From Pseudomonadota bacterium (GTDB lineage Bacteria; Pseudomonadota; Alphaproteobacteria; SP197): a stretch of 38,782 bases of DNA. The stretch is from assembly GCA_039028155.1 (NCBI GenBank), contig JBCCIS010000050.1, positions 1-38,782 on the forward strand. The letters are read 5' to 3'. Both the position numbers and the translations under genes were made by a program. The notes under the pieces are model-generated. The model did not search any database. It saw only the letters and a program-made list of their open reading frames with translations, and was not told where the DNA came from. Position 1 is the stretch's first letter. Each line of letters starts with the position of its first letter. Shown here one piece after another: positions 1-8,321 of this stretch.

Positions 1-54
1 GCAGGCGGCCCCGACATGGGCGGCATGGGCGGCATGGGTGGTATGGGCTTCTAG
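1..54 (+). CDS. groEL: Chaperonin GroEL, C-terminal tail only (5' part outside window)
   Basis: The first 17 codons in frame 1 read as a Gly-Gly-Met repeat tail (GGMGGMGGMGF) followed by TAG. This flexible tail is the hallmark C-terminus of GroEL, the 60-kDa chaperonin that folds cytoplasmic proteins with GroES. Only the tail is in the window, so nothing can be said about the ATPase or apical domains. The gene is followed by a terminator at 194-230, consistent with it ending the groESL operon. Confidence 0.93.
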   Translation, partial: AGGPDMGGMGGMGGMGF

Positions 55-63
55 AGCCCGATC

Positions 64-86
64 GGCCCGCATTTCATATGCGGGCC
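64..86 (+). other. Hairpin downstream of groEL
   Basis: A perfect 9-bp inverted repeat (GGCCCGCAT / ATGCGGGCC, 5-nt loop) starts 10 bases after the groEL stop. It has no T-tract, so it is more likely a 3' mRNA-stabilising stem than an intrinsic terminator. Confidence 0.6.
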
Positions 87-112
87 GTGAATCGGTCTCT
101 AATTTTGTGAAG

Positions 113-164
113 TAGAGCAAGATTCACGTGTCGGACCAAACTGGTCCGACACGACCTTGCTCTA
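113..164. repeat. Two-tier nested palindrome, candidate dispersed intergenic repeat
   Basis: Outer arms TAGAGCAAG (113-121) and CTTGCTCTA (156-164) pair perfectly over 9 bp. Inside them, arms at 127-138 and 142-153 pair perfectly over 12 bp around a 3-nt loop, with a small asymmetric internal loop (5 and 2 nt). An AGAGCA outer arm around a second inner palindrome resembles the dispersed palindromic elements known from alphaproteobacterial intergenic regions. No second copy was noticed in this window, so repeat status is inferred from architecture only. Confidence 0.6.
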
Positions 165-193
165 AGCTCAGCCAACCTTCGTTACCAAAGATT

Positions 194-230
194 GGGGTCG
201 CGGCTCATGCCGCGGCCCCTTTTCTTTTTT
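194..230 (+). terminator. Intrinsic terminator of the groEL transcript
   Basis: An 11-bp GC-rich stem (194-204 with 209-219, one G-T pair, 4-nt loop) is followed directly by TTTTCTTTTTT. This is a textbook Rho-independent terminator on the plus strand. It ends one base before the stop codon of the convergent gene at 232. Confidence 0.92.
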
Positions 231-231
231 A

Positions 232-1290
232 TCAGCCGGTGCCGCAGACCGTGTGAAATCTCTCGGTCGCCGCGTCGCGGCCGACAGCGTCGACCCGCTT
301 CATTTCGTCAAAAAACCGCATCGCTTCGGCCTTCGCGTCATAGCGCGACTCCGCCTGGAACGCGTCGCGCCATGCATACACCAGGACGCAGACGGCAAGG
401 CGGATCATCACGCAGTCATAGATACACGCCACCTCGTCGTTGGAAAGCGGATTGACCGCCGCATAACTCTCCAGAAACGCCTCGATGAAGCTGATCGGGT
501 CATCGCTCGACGCGGTCAGTTCCATGGCCGCGGTCGAGACATCCTGGATCAGCGGACCGTCGACCATGTCGCCGAAGTCGATCACGCCGCTGATTTCGGC
601 ATCATCACCGGGCACAGCCAGGATGTTCCCGCGATTGGCATCGTTGTGAATGACCTGATGGCGCAGGCCCGCCATCGTCGGCAGTGTCTGCGCGGCAAAC
701 CGATCGAGTGTCTCGCGCACCATCTCTTCGGCCGCGCCATCGCCGATCAACGCAAGGTGCTGGCGCATGGCGTCGGCACGGCGGATATCCCAGACCAGAG
801 CCTGATCCGGCGCGGCCCGTTCGAACGACCTGAGCGCCAGCCCAAGTTTGGCAATCGTTGAGCCGACCGCGCGCATGATCGGCGGCGTCAGTGTCATCTC
901 CCTGAGCGGCACGCCGGGACAATAGGTCAGCGCGAAGACCATCAGCTCCTCGCCCGCCTCACTGGTTACCCGGGTCCGCGCCTCGCCCGCGTGCGTCATG
1001 ACGACGCGCGGCACGGGCAGGCTAGGGTCCGTGCTTTCGATGTGGCGCAGCGCCGCGATCTGAAAGTCGATGACGGCGGGGTCCTCGTTGACGTTGCAGA
1101 CCTTCAAGACGATGTCGGCGCCGGAACCGGCGTTGACGCGAAAGTTCCGATCGCGCTCACTCGATTTTGGTTCCGCGTCGGCATCGATACCGAACAGCGT
1201 TACCGCCGCATGGCGCGCTTCCTGTTCGGAGAAAACGGGCGGATTGGATGCCAGCGCCATCAGCGCCGGTGCTTCAGCCGACGTACTCAC
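232..1290 (-). CDS. Hydroxylysine-kinase-like phosphotransferase (APH/choline-kinase fold)
   Basis: The 352-aa protein has the aminoglycoside-phosphotransferase fold: a Lys in VLKV near residue 63, the catalytic-loop motif VIHNDANRGNIL (Asp217, Asn222) and the metal-binding motif VIDFGD (Asp238). The N-terminal pattern (FSEQEARH, then ERDRNF, then LPVPRVV) is the one seen in 5-hydroxylysine kinase (HYKK) relatives, which phosphorylate a hydroxyl on an amino acid or amino alcohol using GTP or ATP. The start is GTG with GGGGAG about 5 nt upstream. It follows the DMFase-like large subunit by 15 bp on the same strand, so co-transcription is likely. The substrate is unknown; a link to the product of the DMFase-like enzyme is inference. 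Confidence 0.82.
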   Translation of the reverse strand: MSTSAEAPALMALASNPPVFSEQEARHAAVTLFGIDADAEPKSSERDRNFRVNAGSGADIVLKVCNVNEDPAVIDFQIAALRHIESTDPSLPVPRVVMTHAGEARTRVTSEAGEELMVFALTYCPGVPLREMTLTPPIMRAVGSTIAKLGLALRSFERAAPDQALVWDIRRADAMRQHLALIGDGAAEEMVRETLDRFAAQTLPTMAGLRHQVIHNDANRGNILAVPGDDAEISGVIDFGDMVDGPLIQDVSTAAMELTASSDDPISFIEAFLESYAAVNPLSNDEVACIYDCVMIRLAVCVLVYAWRDAFQAESRYDAKAEAMRFFDEMKRVDAVGRDAATERFHTVCGTG

Positions 1291-1305
1291 GCAAACTCCC
1301 CTTCG

Positions 1306-3561
1306 TCAAGGTGCAGGAAACGCTTTGGGATCAAGGAACCGGCGCAATACGTTACCGGTCAGCTTGGCGACGTTGTTGTCGAAACTGTTCCAGGTCAAGC
1401 TGCCGATCCAGGCAATCGAGCCGGTCGAGAACACAGCACCGCCGCCGGGTGTTTCGAAGAACACCATGTCGGCGCGCAGGTTTGGGTTCTGCGAACCGTC
1501 GATCAGCGGCGAAGCGTTGTCGATCTCCTCGGGGCCTGGGTAGTAGGTATCGGAATGACCTTCCGATGATGCCAGCACGAGCGCGTGGGGTGGCGATCCC
1601 TTGCCGCGGTCATAGCGGTCGACCTCAATCCCGGCCGCGCCGCCGCCGACCGTGCCGAAGTCGCCGATGATCTCGTCATCGATGCCGTCAAAGACGAAGG
1701 TGGCGCGTGGGTCGTTGCTGGCTTCGGTGCGCCGGTAATACGACGAAACATCAAAGCCCTGCCCGGCCATGCCGACACCGGCGATGGCGTGAATGGGACG
1801 TCCCTGGCGCTCCCACATGCCGCCATAGGTGCCATCGAAGCTGTGGTAGTACTCGCCGCCTTCCGCGACCCAGTCGCGAATGCCGTCCTCGCCGCGCCTA
1901 AGCTCGATCACGCCCGGCATGTCCGGATGGTAGGCGACACGCCAGTAGAAGCCGTTACCGCCCAGATACATCATTCGGCCGCCCTGGTTGAGCCATGCCG
2001 ACAAGGCGTCGTGCATGGCGAGCGAATAGTATTCGGGGTGGCTGCCGGTCAGCACCACGCGGTAGCGGTTCAGGAGGTCCAGGCCCTCCTCATTCAACTC
2101 CTCATCGGTCGCGACGTCGCACGCGAAACCCTCGTGATCCAGCCAGTCGATCAGCGGCAGGTCGGCATTGAACTGCCAGGGATAGGTCCCGGCCGGACCG
2201 ACCCAGGCGTTGGTGACACCGGGCCGGAAGTTGAGCACCGGCCTGAGGCGCGAGCTGTAGCAGACACCGCTGCCGTCGCCATGAACGTCATAGAGCGAGT
2301 AGCCGAGATCGGGTCGCTGATCGAGCAGCAGATCCTGGGCCGAGAGACCGTTCAGACCATTCGAGAACGCCTGCAGATAACCACCGCCTTGTACCGCCGA
2401 ATGTTCGTTGGCATAGGCCATGTAGCTGGCGCTGGGCATCAGAAACAGGGCATCGGCGGTCGCCTTGCCGCGCGGCGGCAGGACAACGAAGGGGATGTGG
2501 TCATCCTGATCGCCCGCCACGATCCGCGCCGCGTAGATGCCGCTGGCGAGATCGGCGGGAACGTCGAGCGTCACGTCGTCATCCCAACCGCAGTCATAGA
2601 TGTCGTCGTCGTGGAAGTGGATGGCGCCGTACTGTTCCGGCGCCTTGGTCCAGTCGAGCACCGCACCGGTCCAATTGTGCCCCTTCATGGCGCGGGCCGG
2701 CAGATTGACCAAGCGCCCGTCGTGGCCGTTTGGACCGGTGTCGATAATGCGGTCGCCGGTCGTGGCCAGCGCGAAATCCCAAGCCGCGACCGTCGTCGCA
2801 CATTGACTGGGGTCGTTCTGAAAATGCAGCGCGCCGGCCTCGTCAAGGACGCTGGATGCGACGCGTGGCGCGTCGATCTTGCCATTGAAATGATGCGCGG
2901 TTGCGCACGGTCCTCGTGCATCGTCACCGGCGGCGGCAAGCCGGAACTTGAGTGCGGCCGTGTCGTGCTGGTTTGCAACGTCACCAGTTTCGTCGGCGCA
3001 CCGCGCCATGCCCGGGTACTCCTTTGCCGGCCGCTGCCAGACGCGGACACGACCGGTGCCTCCATCAAAGCTGGCGCCTACCCATGCCCATTCGCGCGCC
3101 AGAAGAGGCACGCCGGCCGAGATCGCACCGTCGGCGCCGCTACCCAGCTTCAGTGCGACAGCACCGGTGTCGTCGAGAAAGAGCGCGGCGCCGCGCCCGG
3201 CGCCGGCATCCCAGGAGCCCATGACCACCTGCTCGCCGTCGCCCGGCAGGGTCGGCCAGATCCAGGCGCACAGGCTGAAGCTTGCCGATGCCAGCAAGTC
3301 GGCATCGTCATCGATGACCGCGAAGGATCCCGCGTGGATCGGCTGGACGCGGGCCGGGTAATCGTCGGAGGCCGGTGTCGCCACCACGTGCTCGATCAGG
3401 CCGCGTCCATCGGGATGCAAATCCCCGGAGACGAGCCGCACGATATCAGCGCGGAAGCTCGCCGTGCCTTCCGCACTGACCTTGAAGCCAATGGTCTCGC
3501 CCGGAGCCACGGCGAGGCGATCGGCATAACCGATGATCTTCTTTTCAGGCAGCCCGCTCAC
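1306..3561 (-). CDS. N,N-dimethylformamidase-like large (beta) subunit
   Basis: This 751-aa protein resembles the large subunit of N,N-dimethylformamidase, a non-haem iron amidase that cleaves DMF to dimethylamine and formate. Residues about 75-240 look like a LamG/concanavalin-type beta domain. The C-terminal half carries the family signature SASYMAYANE (Tyr380, Tyr383), then GYSLYDVHGDG (Tyr421, Tyr424) and TGSHPEYYS (His508, Glu510). From memory, iron in DMFase is held by two Tyr and one Glu, the Tyr pair being 41 residues apart and the Glu in an H-x-E; the spacing here (383 to 424) and the HPE motif agree. It starts with GTG overlapping the small-subunit stop (GTGA), implying translational coupling. 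The true substrate is probably another amide. Confidence 0.85.
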   Translation of the reverse strand: MSGLPEKKIIGYADRLAVAPGETIGFKVSAEGTASFRADIVRLVSGDLHPDGRGLIEHVVATPASDDYPARVQPIHAGSFAVIDDDADLLASASFSLCAWIWPTLPGDGEQVVMGSWDAGAGRGAALFLDDTGAVALKLGSGADGAISAGVPLLAREWAWVGASFDGGTGRVRVWQRPAKEYPGMARCADETGDVANQHDTAALKFRLAAAGDDARGPCATAHHFNGKIDAPRVASSVLDEAGALHFQNDPSQCATTVAAWDFALATTGDRIIDTGPNGHDGRLVNLPARAMKGHNWTGAVLDWTKAPEQYGAIHFHDDDIYDCGWDDDVTLDVPADLASGIYAARIVAGDQDDHIPFVVLPPRGKATADALFLMPSASYMAYANEHSAVQGGGYLQAFSNGLNGLSAQDLLLDQRPDLGYSLYDVHGDGSGVCYSSRLRPVLNFRPGVTNAWVGPAGTYPWQFNADLPLIDWLDHEGFACDVATDEELNEEGLDLLNRYRVVLTGSHPEYYSLAMHDALSAWLNQGGRMMYLGGNGFYWRVAYHPDMPGVIELRRGEDGIRDWVAEGGEYYHSFDGTYGGMWERQGRPIHAIAGVGMAGQGFDVSSYYRRTEASNDPRATFVFDGIDDEIIGDFGTVGGGAAGIEVDRYDRGKGSPPHALVLASSEGHSDTYYPGPEEIDNASPLIDGSQNPNLRADMVFFETPGGGAVFSTGSIAWIGSLTWNSFDNNVAKLTGNVLRRFLDPKAFPAP

Positions 3562-3860
3562 GGCGTCAGGTCCTCGCCGGTAAGACCCTTCCAGCGCAGC
3601 CGGAAGACCGCGCGTTCGGCCTCGAGTGGGTCGTCATATGCCACATCGCCGATCAACTCGACCGGTGTGCCGCGTGCGCCGACCTTCTGCGCCAGGCGCC
3701 ATTTCCGAAACGGCTCAATGCAGACCAGGATGTAGGGCGGCAAGGACGGATCGGTCCGCATGGCATTCAGCAGGCGTCTGAGGTCACCGCTATGGGGACC
3801 GGCGGGCTGCGCCATGAATTCCGCGACAAGATCCTTGCGGCTGGGATCAATGACAGGCAT
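3558..3860 (-). CDS. N,N-dimethylformamidase-like small (alpha) subunit
   Basis: This 100-aa protein lies directly upstream of the large subunit, in the same order as in known DMFase operons. Its pattern (YILVCIEPFRKWRLAQ, then GTPVEL, then DPLEAERAVFRLR) matches in outline what I recall of the roughly 130-aa DMFase small subunit, a helical protein that packs against the large chain. It is shorter at the N-terminus. The ATG at 3860 lacks an obvious ribosome-binding site. It is divergent from the phosphatase at 3962, leaving about 100 bp for both promoters. Identification rests on position and weak sequence pattern together. Confidence 0.68.
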   Translation of the reverse strand: MPVIDPSRKDLVAEFMAQPAGPHSGDLRRLLNAMRTDPSLPPYILVCIEPFRKWRLAQKVGARGTPVELIGDVAYDDPLEAERAVFRLRWKGLTGEDLTP

Positions 3861-3961
3861 GGACGTGAAGCATGGTTGGTTGAAGGCCGCCGCATCTTGG
3901 CCCGGCCCGCGCCAATGATCCAGTAGGCCGATCGACGGGCCGACAGAATAAAGAGGCCTTC

Positions 3962-4768
3962 ATGGTTGATCCCGAACGTGTCGCCGCCATCGTTGCCGAG
4001 ACCGCGGCCACCGACATCATGCCCCGCTTCCGCCAACTGGCGGCCGGCGACGTTCGCGACAAGGCGCCGGGCGACATGGTGACCGTGGCCGACGAAGCTG
4101 CCGAGGCGACGCTGTCGCGCCGGCTGGGCGAGCTGCTTCCCGGCGCGCTTGTCGTTGGCGAGGAAGCGGTGGCGGCCGACCCGGCGGTGCTGGACCGCCT
4201 CACTGCCGATCAGCCGGTGTGGATCATCGACCCCGTCGACGGCACGACGAACTTTGCGGCCGGCCTGCCGCTGTTCGGCGTGATCGTGGCGCTTGCCCGT
4301 AACGGTGAAACCCAGATGGCGTGCCTCCATGATCCCGTGCATGGCGACATGGCGTTGGCGTCGCGCGGCGACGGCGCGACCTGCAACGGTAAGCCGATCC
4401 ACGTGTCGTCGCCGAAGGAGCCGGCACGGATGTTCGGTACGGTCAAACTTCGTTTCGGCGACCGCGCCCTACCACTTCGGATCGTCGAACGCTGCCAGCA
4501 GGTGCCGCCCTTTGTCGACCTGCGGTGCGCGGCGCTGGAGTATCTGGCGCTCGCCTCAGGCCGGCTCGACTTCGGTCTATATCGCAAGCTGGCGCCGTGG
4601 GATCACGCGGCCGGCATGCTATTGCACGCGGAGGCCGGCGGTCACGCCCGGAATCTCGATGGCACGGCCTATCGTCCGGACGGCCCGCTCCAAACCGAGG
4701 GGATGTTGATCGCGCCGGATGAAGCAAGCTGGACCGCGCTTTACGATATCTTAATCGCCACCGGCTAA
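3962..4768 (+). CDS. Inositol monophosphatase family protein
   Basis: The 268-aa protein has the Mg-dependent phosphatase signatures of the IMPase/SuhB/HisN superfamily: GEE at 66-68, IIDPVDGTTNF at 88-98 (metal ligands Asp90 and Asp93) and LAPWDHAAG near residue 214. Full family length. It would hydrolyse a phosphate monoester such as inositol-1-phosphate, histidinol phosphate or PAP; the motifs do not tell which. The start is supported by AGAGG five bases before the ATG. It stands alone between a divergent operon and a 247-bp spacer. Confidence 0.9.
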   Translation: MVDPERVAAIVAETAATDIMPRFRQLAAGDVRDKAPGDMVTVADEAAEATLSRRLGELLPGALVVGEEAVAADPAVLDRLTADQPVWIIDPVDGTTNFAAGLPLFGVIVALARNGETQMACLHDPVHGDMALASRGDGATCNGKPIHVSSPKEPARMFGTVKLRFGDRALPLRIVERCQQVPPFVDLRCAALEYLALASGRLDFGLYRKLAPWDHAAGMLLHAEAGGHARNLDGTAYRPDGPLQTEGMLIAPDEASWTALYDILIATG

Positions 4769-4801
4769 CATCTGGGCGTGTGCCGTCCTTTGACGGCTAG
4801 C

Positions 4802-4843
4802 GTGGGTTTGGCGTGAACCAATGGCCAGACACACAAACCCCAC
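4802..4843 (+). other. Inverted repeat after the phosphatase gene
   Basis: GTGGGTTTG (4802-4810) pairs with CAAACCCCAC (4834-4843) with one bulged G and a 23-nt loop. There is no T-tract, so it is at best a weak terminator or mRNA 3' stem. The rest of the 247-bp spacer 4769-5015 shows no gene and no clear promoter. Confidence 0.35.
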
Positions 4844-5015
4844 ATTTGAGTAGCCAAATTGGGTAAATGGAATCGTCGGCGAGTCGGGCCATACTGACCC
4901 CGAAGAAGATTAGACCCGTCGGCTGCGCTGATCGCCAGATATGAGGGCGCCTTGGCAGACCCGTTGGCGGCCTAGGCGCAAGGCAGCCGACATTCAGACG
5001 ATGAAGAAGTGTTAG

Positions 5016-6464
5016 ATGGTTGACCAGGCAAACAGCAGTGACGTGCCCGAACGGACACCGCCTGAATTCGGCACGCTTCGAGCGGTTGATGAGGCGCCAT
5101 CCGAGGATTTCGTTGCCGCGGTCGAACGGCGCGCCGCCCTTAAGGGCGATGTCGCCGGCCGCACCATCAACTGGCGCTTGCGTCGCCGGCTTAAACGGTT
5201 CGCCGGCGCCGTTGTCGGGCTTGCCGTCGTGGTCGCGATCGCGGCCGGCGCTTACTTCTACCGCGAGGATGGCGGCGACCCCTTGAGCGATTCGGTGACG
5301 GCCGTCGGATCAGCGGCCGACACGGTCGAAACCTGGATCGACGAACAGACAACGGCGATCTCGAACGATGGCGCGGGCACGTCGTCGGGCACCGTCGTTG
5401 ATCAGGCCGACCAGGAAGTCCTTGCCTATAACGCCGGGACGTCGTCGCAGGAAACAACGCCCGAGGCTGCCTCGGGGACAACGCTAGCGGATTCGGTCAA
5501 TGCCGATGCTGATGGCGCGGCCAATGACAGTGCTGTAGCCGAAGACGCAGATTCCTCAAATGTGGCAACGGAAGAGCCCGGTGTTGCCGGCGCCGATACC
5601 CTCGAGAGCCAAGCGGCCGACATCGCTCCTGCCGAACCGGATGTCGAAACCGTCGACGCCTTGGCCGCAGACACACCAGACATCACCGCCCCGAGCGAAG
5701 CGGGAGATGTCGTCGACAGCAGCGACATCGCCGATATGGCGTCGACAGCCGAAAGCCTTGCTGCCGACGATCTGCCGGAGAGCAACGTCGCGGCAACGGA
5801 TGCCGCTGAGAACGACGCCGTCGAGACAGAGCCCGTCGAGATAGAGGCCGTCGAGACAGAGGCTGTCGAGACGGAACCCGCCGCAACCGCACCGGAAACC
5901 CAGACCAGCGATGCCGCGTCGTCCGAAACGCCGGATGTCGCGGATGCCGTCGTGCCCACGCCGGAGGCGCCACCGTCTTCGGATGACGGTTTGACCGACG
6001 AGAGCACTCCTGACGTCGCCGATGCCGCTGCGGACACGGCCTTGGATGACGTGCCCGTGCCGCCGCTGCCCGCTGAAAACATCGCCGATATTGAAACGGC
6101 CCTGCCCGACGAGACGGTGTCCGACGAGACCCCGGCCGATGAGCCGGTCGAGGTCGCCGAGGTCACCGAACCCGTCGTGCCTGTCGCGGAATTGCCGGTC
6201 GTCTCCGCCTACTCTCATGCCGGTACTCGTGTTGAGCTCGCCGATTACGGCACTGCGGAGCAAGCCCAGGAAGGTTGGCGGGAACTGAAGTCAGAACTGG
6301 GCGGCGTGGTCGGCGACCACAATCCCGTCATTGAGGAAGGATCTGCCGGCGCCGGTCTGATCTATCGCGTGCAGATCGGTTACTTCGACTCCGCCTTCGC
6401 CGCCGCCAACTTCTGCACCGCCGTCATGGACCGCAAGGTCACCTGCACCGTCATTCCCCAGTAG
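5016..6464 (+). CDS. Membrane-anchored acidic low-complexity protein with C-terminal SPOR-like domain
   Basis: The 482-aa protein has a cytoplasmic N-terminus, an Arg/Lys-rich stretch (RLRRRLKRF, residues 54-62), a single transmembrane helix at about 63-82, and a long periplasmic linker (about 85-400) of Asp, Glu, Ala, Val, Thr and Pro with short repeats such as VETEAVETEP. The last 80 residues (VELADYGTAEQAQEGW, then IYRVQIGYFDSAFAA) look like a SPOR domain, which binds denuded septal peptidoglycan. The architecture fits FtsN/DedD-like proteins that link cytoplasm to septal wall. GAAGAAG precedes the ATG. It is convergent with the next gene, with 7 bp between the two stop codons. It is not identifiable as FtsN itself. 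Confidence 0.82.
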   Translation: MVDQANSSDVPERTPPEFGTLRAVDEAPSEDFVAAVERRAALKGDVAGRTINWRLRRRLKRFAGAVVGLAVVVAIAAGAYFYREDGGDPLSDSVTAVGSAADTVETWIDEQTTAISNDGAGTSSGTVVDQADQEVLAYNAGTSSQETTPEAASGTTLADSVNADADGAANDSAVAEDADSSNVATEEPGVAGADTLESQAADIAPAEPDVETVDALAADTPDITAPSEAGDVVDSSDIADMASTAESLAADDLPESNVAATDAAENDAVETEPVEIEAVETEAVETEPAATAPETQTSDAASSETPDVADAVVPTPEAPPSSDDGLTDESTPDVADAAADTALDDVPVPPLPAENIADIETALPDETVSDETPADEPVEVAEVTEPVVPVAELPVVSAYSHAGTRVELADYGTAEQAQEGWRELKSELGGVVGDHNPVIEEGSAGAGLIYRVQIGYFDSAFAAANFCTAVMDRKVTCTVIPQ

Positions 6465-6471
6465 ACAGGGT

Positions 6472-6978
6472 TCAAGGAAGCGGGCGCACGGTGATGGCGG
6501 CCCAGGCCCACTGTTCCTCCGTTTCAACGGCGCCCGACCGCTCCTGACGCAATCTCTTGAGCGCCTCGTCGGGGTTCTCGCCACGTTCGACCAGCAGGCG
6601 CAACCCAATCATGCCCGATCGGCCCTTGCCGCCACGGCAATGCAAAAGGACGCCCTCGCCGCTGTCCAGCAAGCTATGCAGACGTCCCGATAGATCGGGC
6701 CATCGCGCTGCCTGCGCCGCATCCAGACCGCGGAAATCGCGAACTGGTAGATGCGCCCAATCGATGCCTACTTGACCCAGCAACGAACCGAGCTCGGTGC
6801 TGCCGCAACGGTCCATCTCAGCCTGCTCGGTCATGGATAGGACAATCGCCGGCGACCACCGCTTGATCTGAGCCAGGTCCGAGGCAAGGTCGCCAAAGAG
6901 GCCGGGCATCCGGCACAATCCTATGCGACCGCGCGGAACAACGCCCAAGGTCGCGATGGAGAGCGTTTGGCTCGGCAA
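6472..6978 (-). CDS. Protein tyrosine phosphatase family protein
   Basis: The 168-aa protein carries the C-x5-R-S phosphatase signature HCRGGKGRSG (Cys114, Arg120) with a candidate general acid Asp81 in LPVRDF, as in dual-specificity phosphatases. Such enzymes form a phospho-Cys intermediate; the bacterial target cannot be told from sequence. The best start is TTG at 6978, 9 bp downstream of the dehydrogenase stop, without a clear ribosome-binding site, so it may be translationally coupled to that gene. No export signal. Confidence 0.85.
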   Translation of the reverse strand: MPSQTLSIATLGVVPRGRIGLCRMPGLFGDLASDLAQIKRWSPAIVLSMTEQAEMDRCGSTELGSLLGQVGIDWAHLPVRDFRGLDAAQAARWPDLSGRLHSLLDSGEGVLLHCRGGKGRSGMIGLRLLVERGENPDEALKRLRQERSGAVETEEQWAWAAITVRPLP

Positions 6979-6987
6979 GGCGTCGGA

Positions 6988-7860
6988 CTAGGGCGCGCGC
7001 TTCAGCCGGTGCATCAGGCTGGAGGTGTCCCAGCGGTTGCCACCAAGGCGCTGGATCTCGGCGTAGAACTGATCGACCAGCGCGGTCACCGGCAGCAAGG
7101 CGCCGTTATTGGTGCGCGCCTCGGCAAGCGCAATACGCAGATCCTTGCGCATCCAGTCGACGGCAAAACCGAATTCATACGCATCCTCCAGCATGGTATG
7201 GCCGCGGTTTTCCATCTGCCAGCTGCCCGCCGCACCTTTGGAGATGACATCGATGACCTGTTTGCCGTCGAGGCCGGCGCGCTGGGCAAAGTTGAGGCCT
7301 TCGGCCAGGCCCTGGACCAGGCCGGCGATGCAGATCTGGTTGGCCATCTTGCAGAGCTGACCGGCGCCGACCGGACCCATCAGATTGACCGCCTTGGCGT
7401 AACATTCCATCACCGGACGGGCGTGTTCGTAGTGCTTTTCGTCGCCGCCGCACATGATGGTGAGCTGGCCGTTCTGCGCACCCGCCTCACCGCCGGAGAC
7501 CGGCGCATCGACAAACCCGTTGCCCTTGTCGGCCAGCGCCGCCGCGACCTCGCGCGCCACATCAGCCGATGCGGTCGTGTGATCGACAAAGACGGCGCCC
7601 GGCTCCATGCCGTGGATCGCACCGTGGTCGCCCGTAATGACGTCGCGCACGCTGGGGTCGTCGCCGACACAGGCGAAGACGATCTCCTGCCCTTTCGCAG
7701 CCTCAGCCGGGCTTGCGGCGCTGGCGCCGCCATGCTGATCGACCCAGGCCGTCGCCTTGTCTGCATTGCGGTTATAGACGGTGACCTCATGGCCGCTTGC
7801 GGCCAAGTGACCAGCCATGGGGTAGCCCATGACCCCCATTCCGAGGAACGCAACCTTCAC
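6988..7860 (-). CDS. 3-hydroxyisobutyrate dehydrogenase family NAD(P)-dependent reductase
   Basis: The 290-aa protein has an N-terminal Rossmann motif FLGMGVMGYPMAGHL (residues 5-19), the substrate-binding motif DAPVSGG near 120, and the catalytic-Lys motif GPVGAGQLCKMANQ near 165-175. These define the beta-hydroxyacid dehydrogenase family (3-hydroxyisobutyrate dehydrogenase, tartronate semialdehyde reductase GarR/GlxR). It oxidises or reduces a small beta-hydroxyacid or semialdehyde. The start is GTG with AGGGAG about 8 nt upstream. The phosphatase follows on the same strand. Which substrate is used cannot be decided here. Confidence 0.9.
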   Translation of the reverse strand: MKVAFLGMGVMGYPMAGHLAASGHEVTVYNRNADKATAWVDQHGGASAASPAEAAKGQEIVFACVGDDPSVRDVITGDHGAIHGMEPGAVFVDHTTASADVAREVAAALADKGNGFVDAPVSGGEAGAQNGQLTIMCGGDEKHYEHARPVMECYAKAVNLMGPVGAGQLCKMANQICIAGLVQGLAEGLNFAQRAGLDGKQVIDVISKGAAGSWQMENRGHTMLEDAYEFGFAVDWMRKDLRIALAEARTNNGALLPVTALVDQFYAEIQRLGGNRWDTSSLMHRLKRAP

Positions 7861-8019
7861 GACGAATTCTCCCTAGCGAGCGCGAATAGACATCACGACA
7901 TATGATGTGTGGGCGCATCATAGGCGGCGGGCTTCCGTCCTGGCAACGCAGGGTCAGCCTTGCTCTCGGCGTCAAGATGCGTATGCTCGCGCGCGAACCA
8001 CTCCTTTGAGGTCTCAACC

Positions 8020-8211
8020 ATGTTGGCGTCGATCTTCATCACCATCTTTTTCGGCATCCTGGGCGTCCTCGGCCTGTTCATCGCAGCCGGCTCGCCGCAC
8101 GGTTCCAGCGTCTACATGGGCTTGGGCCTGGTGGTCCTGTCGTGGTTCCTGTTGGTCGGCTATCACGCCAACCGGTCCGAAAAGGCCGCCCGTGCGGAAG
8201 ACGCCCACTAA
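8020..8211 (+). CDS. Small two-helix membrane protein
   Basis: A 63-aa protein made almost entirely of two hydrophobic segments (about residues 2-23 and 31-48) separated by GSPHGSS, with a short charged tail. The ATG at 8020 is chosen because GAGGT lies 7 nt upstream; the frame is open further upstream but that part looks non-coding. I do not recognise the family. It is divergent from the dehydrogenase at 6988-7860. Confidence 0.65.
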   Translation: MLASIFITIFFGILGVLGLFIAAGSPHGSSVYMGLGLVVLSWFLLVGYHANRSEKAARAEDAH

Positions 8212-8321
8212 CCCACGCCCGGCCCTGTTTGGGTCCGGTTCGATACGCGCCTTAAATTCGCCCGGATGGGCGGTGACAGTCTGCCCCCATGACATCAATG
8301 ATCGCCGAGGGGACTGAAACC

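Noticed and set aside
1585-3735. A 716-codon open frame on the plus strand
   Set aside because: It lies opposite the DMFase-like large subunit, has no recognisable motifs, and is the kind of antisense frame that high GC codon bias produces.
5426-6263. Long antisense frames rich in Ser, Gly and Val opposite the SPOR protein
   Set aside because: They arise from the repetitive GC-rich low-complexity coding region on the other strand.
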